Source: JBFISM01 sp041608535
Lineage (GTDB): Bacteria > Actinomycetota > Acidimicrobiia > Spongiisociales > UBA5794
Direction of reading: 5' to 3'
DNA: 9,304 nt
NCBI GenBank assembly: GCA_041608535.1
Contig: JBFISM010000147.1
Coordinates: 1-9,304, forward strand
Part shown: positions 5,685 to 9,304 of the stretch, one piece after another
Layout: every line of letters starts with the position of its first letter
Position numbering within the stretch: the first letter of the stretch is position 1
Notes under the pieces: generated by a model
Database searches by the model: none
What the model was told of the DNA's origin: nothing
What the model saw: only the letters and a program-made list of their open reading frames with translations
Made by a program: the position numbers and the translations under genes

Positions 5685-7059
5685 CGACGGGCGGTTCGCG
5701 CTGCTCTCCGCCGATCGCGGGGAGCTCGCTCACGGCGTGCCCCTGCGGCACGTCGGCACGGCGGAACGTCACCTCGACCCTGGCGCCGCCGTCGTGTCCG
5801 TCCAGGATCTGCAGCGTGCCTCCGGTGCGCTGGGCCGTGCGCCGCACGATGTCGAGCCCCAAGCCGGTGGAACCACTGCCGGAAGCACCCCGCTCGATCA
5901 GGTCGGGATCGGAGAACCCGGGCCCGGCGTCCTCGACGATGAGCGCAATCGTGCCGGCGGCACCAGGACGAGCAACGATGGAGTACGGCGTACCTGCCGG
6001 GGTGTAGGAGAACACGTTCTCGATCAATGTGTCCACGAGCGCACCCAGCTCCTCGGCGCTGAGCGCAACCGGCAAGCTACCCCCTGTGGTGACCACGTCG
6101 ACCGGGCGTCCCTGCTCGTCGGCCAGCACCCGCCAGAACGTGTCACGGTGCCGCACCACGGAGGCGAGATCGGTGACATCGTCGTCGGTGTCGGCTGCCG
6201 AGGGGCGACGCGCTTCCTCGATCATCCGATCTATCGCCCGCTCCAAGCGCTCGATGTCCGCCACCAGATTGGCCGAATCGGTTGGGTTGGGGAGCGTCTC
6301 GGCCTGCAATCGCAGCGCAGTGAGCGGAGTGCGCAATCGGTGCGACAGATCCGCCACGCTCTCCCGCTCGGCGCTGAGCAAGGCACCGAGACGGCGGGCG
6401 AGGAAATTGAACGCCTCGCCCACGGCGGCGACCTCGGGCGGGCCGGACGGCTCGACGCGGGCCGCCAGATCGCCGTCGCCCAACGCGCGCGCCGCCGCAG
6501 ACAGCTCGCGAACCGGACGGACGATGCTGCGACCCAACCGATCGGCGGCGACGGTCGCCACGGCGATCAGAAACACTCCGAGCCCTCCCAGCATCCACCA
6601 CGCCACCACGACACCGCGTCTCAGCTGGTCCCCGGGAACGATGGTCCGCACCACGACGGTCGAGGACACGGCCGGCGTGTCCGCAACAAGCACGGGGACG
6701 AGCACCTCGGCGCCACCGGGGACGTCCGCCGAGAATGCAACTCCACCCCGCGCCCGATCGATGTTGGCGCTCTGCTCGAAGGGTGCGCCCACGCTCGCGC
6801 CATCGGCAAAGATGATGCTGAAAGAATCCTCCGCGCCAAAGGCCTCGAGGACCGCCGCGGCCAAGACCTGCGAGATCTCGACGTCGCCCGTGGCGGGGAC
6901 CACTGCCAGCGCGGCAGCGATGGCTTGCGCATCGCGCTCTGCGAGCGACAGCGCCCGGTCGGCGGCCTGCGTGCGGATCAGCAATGCCACCGGAACGAGG
7001 AAGGCGACCACCACGAGCACGGTGACGGCAGTCGACACCAGCGCCAGACGGCGTCTCAC
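5653..7059 (-). CDS. HAMP-domain sensor histidine kinase
   Basis: A 468-residue membrane sensor kinase. Transmembrane segment 1 is about residues 5-29; an extracytoplasmic sensor of about 120 residues follows (30-149) with no recognisable sensor fold; transmembrane segment 2 is about 150-172. HAMP is about 173-225 (RPVRELSAAARALGDGDL). The dimerisation/phosphoacceptor helix carries LSHRLRTPL, with His240 the phosphorylated residue. The ATPase domain shows the N box LIENVFSYTP (Asn348), the G1 box EDAGPGF (376-382) and a glycine-rich G2 box GSGSTGLGL (393-401). The last ~35 residues are a low-complexity tail. The start is the GTG at 7057-7059, with GAGG about 7 nt upstream. It lies 28 bp after the response regulator stop, with which it forms a regulator-first operon. 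Its 3' end overlaps arsR antisense by 32 bp. The signal is unknown; the divergent anchored protein at 8032 is a candidate partner. Confidence 0.93.
   Translation of the reverse strand: MRRRLALVSTAVTVLVVVAFLVPVALLIRTQAADRALSLAERDAQAIAAALAVVPATGDVEISQVLAAAVLEAFGAEDSFSIIFADGASVGAPFEQSANIDRARGGVAFSADVPGGAEVLVPVLVADTPAVSSTVVVRTIVPGDQLRRGVVVAWWMLGGLGVFLIAVATVAADRLGRSIVRPVRELSAAARALGDGDLAARVEPSGPPEVAAVGEAFNFLARRLGALLSAERESVADLSHRLRTPLTALRLQAETLPNPTDSANLVADIERLERAIDRMIEEARRPSAADTDDDVTDLASVVRHRDTFWRVLADEQGRPVDVVTTGGSLPVALSAEELGALVDTLIENVFSYTPAGTPYSIVARPGAAGTIALIVEDAGPGFSDPDLIERGASGSGSTGLGLDIVRRTAQRTGGTLQILDGHDGGARVEVTFRRADVPQGHAVSELPAIGGEQREPPVVSRGRAGGTG
5671..5694. terminator. weak inverted repeat at the arsR/kinase convergent end
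   Basis: CCGCCC at 5671-5676 pairs with GGGCGG at 5689-5694 across a 12-nt loop that contains the arsR stop codon. There is no T-tract. It could act as an intrinsic-like terminator for arsR, but it lies in kinase coding sequence and a 6-bp GC dyad can arise by chance at this base composition. Confidence 0.25.
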
Positions 7060-7087
7060 GGGCTGGCCTCGAGCAGATCGACCATGG

Positions 7088-7768
7088 TCACGCCGGCTCG
7101 ACCAGCTTCACCCCGACCCCGAACACCGTCTGCAGGTAGCGGCTGTCGGCGGCGGTCTCGCCCAATTTGCGACGAAGCCAGGAAAGATGCACGTCAACGG
7201 TCTTCTCGCTCCCGCCGTAGGGCTGACGCCATACCTCCGCCAGCAGCTCCCGCTTCGACACCACCTGGCCGGCCCGCTCGGCGAGAAACCGGAGCAGGTC
7301 GAACTCCTTCGGCGACAGCTCCAGAGCATCGCCATCCAGCCACGCTTCTCGTGCGGTGGCGTCTATGACGAGATCGCCGACGACGAGTGGGCCGGCCCTA
7401 CCGTCGTTGCCCACGCGGCGCAACACCGCCCGCACTCTCGCCTGGAGCTGATCCACCGAGAACGGCTTGATCAGGTAATCGTCGGCTCCGGCGTCGAGTG
7501 TCCGCACGACCTCACGATCGTCGCTGCGGGCGGTGGCCACGATGATCGGGACGCTGCTGACGGCACGGATCATCTTGAGGAGCTCAGTGCCGTCGAGATC
7601 GGGCAACCCCATGTCCAGAATCACGAGGTCTGGCGAACCTCCAACGACGCTCTGCAATCCTTCCATGGCGGTGGTCGACGATGTGACGTCGTAGCCCTGA
7701 TCGGCGAGGACCCTGGCGACGAGCTCTCGAATTCGCTGCTCGTCTTCGATGATGACGACCGAGGCCAT
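7088..7768 (-). CDS. OmpR-family two-component response regulator
   Basis: A 226-residue response regulator. The receiver domain is about residues 1-118: acidic pair Glu8-Asp9 (with Glu10), phospho-acceptor Asp52 in ILDMGLPDLDG, switch residue Thr79 in IIVATARSDD, and Lys101 in the YLIKPF motif. The OmpR-type winged-helix DNA-binding domain is about 128-224, with LSPKEFDLLRFLAERAGQVV (149-170 region), VDVHLSWLRRKLG (191-203) and VFGVGVKLV at the end. It would be phosphorylated by the adjacent HAMP kinase and act as a transcription factor. The ATG at 7766-7768 is supported by GGAGAGG 10 nt upstream and by direct alignment to the family start. It is first in its operon, 28 bp ahead of the kinase. 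Candidate binding sites are the palindromes in the upstream intergenic region. Regulon and signal are unknown. Confidence 0.95.
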   Translation of the reverse strand: MASVVIIEDEQRIRELVARVLADQGYDVTSSTTAMEGLQSVVGGSPDLVILDMGLPDLDGTELLKMIRAVSSVPIIVATARSDDREVVRTLDAGADDYLIKPFSVDQLQARVRAVLRRVGNDGRAGPLVVGDLVIDATAREAWLDGDALELSPKEFDLLRFLAERAGQVVSKRELLAEVWRQPYGGSEKTVDVHLSWLRRKLGETAADSRYLQTVFGVGVKLVEPA

Positions 7769-7778
7769 CTCAGTGACG

Positions 7779-7785
7779 CCTCTCC
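7779..7785 (-). promoter_or_regulatory. ribosome binding site of the response regulator
   Basis: GGAGAGG on the minus strand, with 10 nt between it and the ATG at 7766-7768. The spacing is slightly long but acceptable, and no closer purine-rich site exists. Confidence 0.5.
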
Positions 7786-7838
7786 ACTCGCCACTCCCTT
7801 CCCGTGGTCGCCGGCTGGTACCGGCGGTGTGACCGGTG

Positions 7839-7853
7839 GGCCCGAAGCGGGCC
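7839..7853. other. GC-rich stem-loop in the likely response regulator leader
   Basis: GGCCCG (7839-7844) pairs perfectly with CGGGCC (7848-7853) around a 3-nt loop. It would fall in the 5' untranslated region of the response regulator if that transcript begins upstream of it. There is no T-tract, so a terminator role is unlikely. Confidence 0.35.
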
Positions 7854-7862
7854 GGCGCAGCG

Positions 7863-7877
7863 GACGTACCCTACGTC
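7863..7877. promoter_or_regulatory. perfect palindrome, candidate operator
   Basis: GACGTA-CCC-TACGTC is a perfect inverted repeat with 6-bp arms and a 3-bp spacer, about 95 bp ahead of the response regulator start. On the minus strand its centre reads TAGGGT, which fits the TANNNT -10 form, so a bound regulator might also cover a promoter. OmpR-family proteins more often bind direct repeats, so another factor may use it. Confidence 0.4.
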
Positions 7878-7963
7878 TGCTGATCGGCGGCCGTACCGCT
7901 CGCACCTGCGCTGCATCCAGATCCACCGGATCGTGCGCACCAATTGTGCAGCTTTGCAGACGA

Positions 7964-7975
7964 GTTCTCAAGAAC
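7964..7975. promoter_or_regulatory. GTTCT-CA-AGAAC palindrome, candidate operator
   Basis: GTTCT (7964-7968) and AGAAC (7971-7975) form a perfect dyad just upstream of the AT-rich region that probably drives the plus-strand gene at 8032. The half sites resemble a LexA box in inverted orientation (GTTC-N4-GAAC instead of GAAC-N4-GTTC), so it is not a proper SOS box. Confidence 0.35.
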
Positions 7976-8012
7976 AGGTTATACACTCCTTAATGAGTTG
8001 TTGACCAGTCCG

Positions 8013-8019
8013 AAAGGAG
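8013..8019 (+). promoter_or_regulatory. ribosome binding site ahead of the anchored protein gene
   Basis: AAAGGAG is a strong purine-rich site. The ATG at 8022 is only 2 nt after it and opens a short Arg-rich frame with no recognisable features. The ATG at 8032, 12 nt after it, opens the 229-codon frame with a membrane anchor. The latter is taken as the real start in spite of the long spacing. Confidence 0.5.
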
Positions 8020-8031
8020 CCATGCCTCACA

Positions 8032-8721
8032 ATGTTCCCATTGCGGCAGAGACTCCTTCTCGTCGTCGGCTGGGTCGTCGCAGCCGTCGGTACTGGATTG
8101 GTTTCAGCGGGTGCCGTGGCAGTAGCCGGAGGACAGGTCGCTGATCGACCCCTCCGACCACTGTCGGCGGCCGAAGTTGCGGCTCTACCGGTGACAATTG
8201 AGGAAGATTGTGTCACGAGCGGACCCCTTGCCTCCGGCGGTTCCGACGGGGCACCGTGTTCCGTGGCACTCGGTGATGACACCAAGACCAATCCTGTCGA
8301 CGATTCGACCCAGCCGACGGAGAGGGAGCTCGACGAACTGGCTGCAGAGCTTGCAGCAGTAGGCGCAAACGAGGTTCCCCTCCTACCTCCTGCCGACCCT
8401 GCCATCGCTTCTGGGCCACAGTTTCCCAGTCCGGAGGACGACGATGCCGACGGCATCTCGGTGGAGCTGGATGGTCCGCTCCTCACCCAACGCCCCGGTG
8501 GGCACCGTGTCATCGATCTCATCGGTGGCGAGGTTCGCATCACGGTCACCGATTCCGGGCTGGTGCTGACGGGCGCATTCCCCCACCCCGGCTACGTGGT
8601 CGATGCGCTGTTCACCACCACCGATCAACTCACCGTGACGTTCTGGAACGGATCCCGGCTCTCCGCCATCGTGGCCACACTCACCGATCAGGGCCTCTTC
8701 CTCAACCCGACGGAGAGCTGA
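8032..8721 (+). CDS. membrane-anchored extracytoplasmic protein of unknown function
   Basis: A 229-residue protein I cannot name. Residues 7-33 form one hydrophobic segment after a short positive N terminus (RQR), so it is either a signal peptide or an N-terminal anchor with the rest outside the cell. Residues 40-150 are acidic and low in structure, with Cys60 and Cys76 that could pair in a disulfide, and an acidic DDDAD patch at 136-140. Residues 155-225 look like a small beta-sheet domain (RVIDLIGGEVRITVTD, LVLTGAFPHPGYVVDAL, QLTVTFWNG, AIVATL). This pattern reminds me of small anchored proteins found beside two-component genes in other actinobacteria, but that is memory, not a search. It is divergent from the response regulator, sharing its 263-bp upstream region, and could be a regulon member or a signal partner of the kinase. 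It ends 18 bp short of the convergent ABC-F gene. Confidence 0.8.
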   Translation: MFPLRQRLLLVVGWVVAAVGTGLVSAGAVAVAGGQVADRPLRPLSAAEVAALPVTIEEDCVTSGPLASGGSDGAPCSVALGDDTKTNPVDDSTQPTERELDELAAELAAVGANEVPLLPPADPAIASGPQFPSPEDDDADGISVELDGPLLTQRPGGHRVIDLIGGEVRITVTDSGLVLTGAFPHPGYVVDALFTTTDQLTVTFWNGSRLSAIVATLTDQGLFLNPTES

Positions 8722-8743
8722 GCCACGCACCCGCCCGGCTCAG
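8718..8743. terminator. candidate bidirectional hairpin covering both stop codons
   Basis: CTGAGCC (8718-8724) pairs perfectly with GGCTCAG (8737-8743) across a 12-nt loop. The stem includes the TGA of the plus-strand gene and the TCA that is the ABC-F stop on the minus strand. A symmetrical stem between convergent genes can serve both directions. There is no U-tract, as is frequent in actinobacterial terminators. Confidence 0.5.
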
Positions 8744-9304
8744 GCCAGAGCAACCAGGTCGAGCATCGATTCGTCGAAGTACGCCGTCTGCCCGTCGGGC
8801 ATGAGGATCGCCCGGTCGGGTACGAGTTGTTCGACGAAGTCGGTGTCGTGACTGACGAGGATGAGCGTGCCCTCGTATTGCTCGAGAGCAGTGAGCAGGG
8901 CTTGCTTCGCCTGCGGGTCGAGGTTGTTCGTCGGCTCATCGAGCAGGAGCACGTTGTGCGCCCCCACTGCCAGCTGGGCGAGGGCGAGTTTGGTCTTTTC
9001 CCCACCCGACAGCGTCCCCGCATCCTGATCGACCTTGTCGGCGAGCAGGAAGTGGCCGAGCAGGGTGCGCAGCTGTTGGGGTGGGAGATTCGACGCGGCT
9101 CGCATGTGATCGAGGACGGTCACCCCGGCCCGAATCTGCTCGTGCTCCTGGGCGTAGTACCCGAGCGAGACGTTGTATCCGAGTTCGACAACGCCCAGAT
9201 CTGCGGTCTCGACCCCGGCGAGGATGCGCAGCAACGTGGTCTTGCCTGCGCCGTTCAAGCCCATGATGATCAGGCGCTCGCCCCGGTCGATGTCGACGTC
9301 GACA
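8740..9304 (-). CDS. ABC-F family ATPase, C-terminal part (cut by window edge)
   Basis: The last 187 residues of an ABC-F protein, holding its second ATPase cassette; the N-terminal part lies beyond the right edge. Walker A is GLNGAGKTT at fragment residues 15-23. The Q-loop region is GYYAQEHE (48-55). The signature LSGGEKTKLALA starts at 98. Walker B NVLLLDEPTNNLD spans 117-129, and the H-loop SHD follows at 151-153. The LSGGE-to-DEPTNNLD pattern and the absence of any membrane domain mark the ABC-F class, soluble ATPases that act on ribosomes as translation factors (EttA, Uup) or give antibiotic target protection. The fragment ends about 20 residues past the final strand, with no long C-terminal extension. 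Which subgroup it belongs to depends on the interdomain linker, which is outside the window. It is not linked to the neighbouring genes in direction or spacing, apart from convergence over a shared hairpin. Confidence 0.95.
   Translation of the reverse strand, partial: VDVDIDRGERLIIMGLNGAGKTTLLRILAGVETADLGVVELGYNVSLGYYAQEHEQIRAGVTVLDHMRAASNLPPQQLRTLLGHFLLADKVDQDAGTLSGGEKTKLALAQLAVGAHNVLLLDEPTNNLDPQAKQALLTALEQYEGTLILVSHDTDFVEQLVPDRAILMPDGQTAYFDESMLDLVALA

Larger units (their letters stand above)
7769..8031. other. intergenic regulatory region between the two-component system and the anchored protein
   Basis: This 263-bp spacer separates divergent start codons and holds no gene that I can support. 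It contains a GC-rich hairpin (7839-7853), a perfect palindrome (7863-7877), a second palindrome (7964-7975) and an AT-richer stretch at about 7976-7998 that probably carries the promoter of the plus-strand gene. A possible -35 (TTGCAG, 7954-7959) is 20 bp from TATACA (7980-7985), too far for a good promoter, so I do not call one precisely. Confidence 0.6.

Noticed and set aside
7839..7853. Intrinsic terminator in the two-component spacer
   Set aside because: The stem has no T-tract and lies between divergent starts, where no transcript needs to end.
7964..7975. LexA/SOS box
   Set aside because: The half sites are in the wrong order (GTTC then GAAC), and no SOS gene is nearby.
5737..7993. 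Long plus-strand open frames of 543 and 654 codons
   Set aside because: They are antisense shadows of the kinase and response regulator genes; their translations are rich in Arg, His, Ser and Thr and show no domain, whereas the minus strand has full catalytic motifs.
8022..8144. Short frame from the ATG directly after AAAGGAG
   Set aside because: Spacing of 2 nt is too short, the product is a short Arg-rich peptide, and the 8032 frame has a clear membrane anchor.
1..9304. CRISPR array, tRNA, insertion sequence or phage genes
   Set aside because: No spaced direct repeats, cloverleaf, transposase motif or terminal inverted repeats were seen on either strand.

Overview
The window is GC-rich, densely packed chromosomal DNA from a high-GC Gram-positive type bacterium. 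GTG starts, weak or absent Shine-Dalgarno sequences, TANNNT-type -10 elements just upstream of start codons, a Thr/Ser-rich lipoprotein linker and a GNAT-first acetyltransferase/acyl-CoA-synthetase fusion all point to Actinomycetota. An Acidimicrobiia-like lineage is my guess, not something the sequence proves. There is no RNA gene, insertion sequence or CRISPR array, and codon usage looks uniform across the genes.

Region 1 (1-3882, all minus strand) reads as one operon. It starts with a 933-residue fusion of an N-terminal GNAT domain to a complete NDP-forming acyl-CoA synthetase, the domain order described for Streptomyces lividans PatA. A CBS-CBS-BON protein follows after 34 bp, then an alpha/beta hydrolase after 25 bp that runs off the left edge. 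GNAT-ACD fusions of this type acetylate acyl-CoA synthetases, and CBS pairs commonly bind adenine nucleotides. The set could therefore tie acyl-CoA metabolism to energy state; this is inference.

Region 2 (3953-4687, plus) is a divergently transcribed lipoprotein: lipobox, about 60 residues of Thr/Ser/Pro/Ala linker, then a beta-rich domain resembling a lamin-tail domain. Its start lies 7 nt after a TANNNT element, consistent with a leaderless mRNA.

Region 3 (4717-5684) is a compact metalloid/metal module: a CadI/ArsI-like VOC protein (minus) divergent from an ArsR-family repressor (plus). The 131-bp spacer carries two near-identical AT-rich elements that are likely operators. No arsenic efflux pump or arsenate reductase is present.

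Region 4 (5653-8721) holds an OmpR/HAMP-kinase two-component system (minus, regulator first) and a divergent membrane-anchored extracytoplasmic protein of unknown function (plus). Their 263-bp intergenic region contains two perfect palindromes and a GC-rich hairpin. The kinase gene overlaps the 3' end of arsR tail to tail by 32 bp.

Region 5 (8740-9304, minus) is the C-terminal ATPase half of an ABC-F protein, cut by the right edge. It converges on the anchored protein over a hairpin that includes both stop codons.

I see no clearly unprecedented system. The most unusual items are the GNAT-ACD fusion with both ACD catalytic histidines retained, its CBS-BON partner, and the Cys-rich CadI/ArsR pair with leaderless-looking, operator-embedded control.
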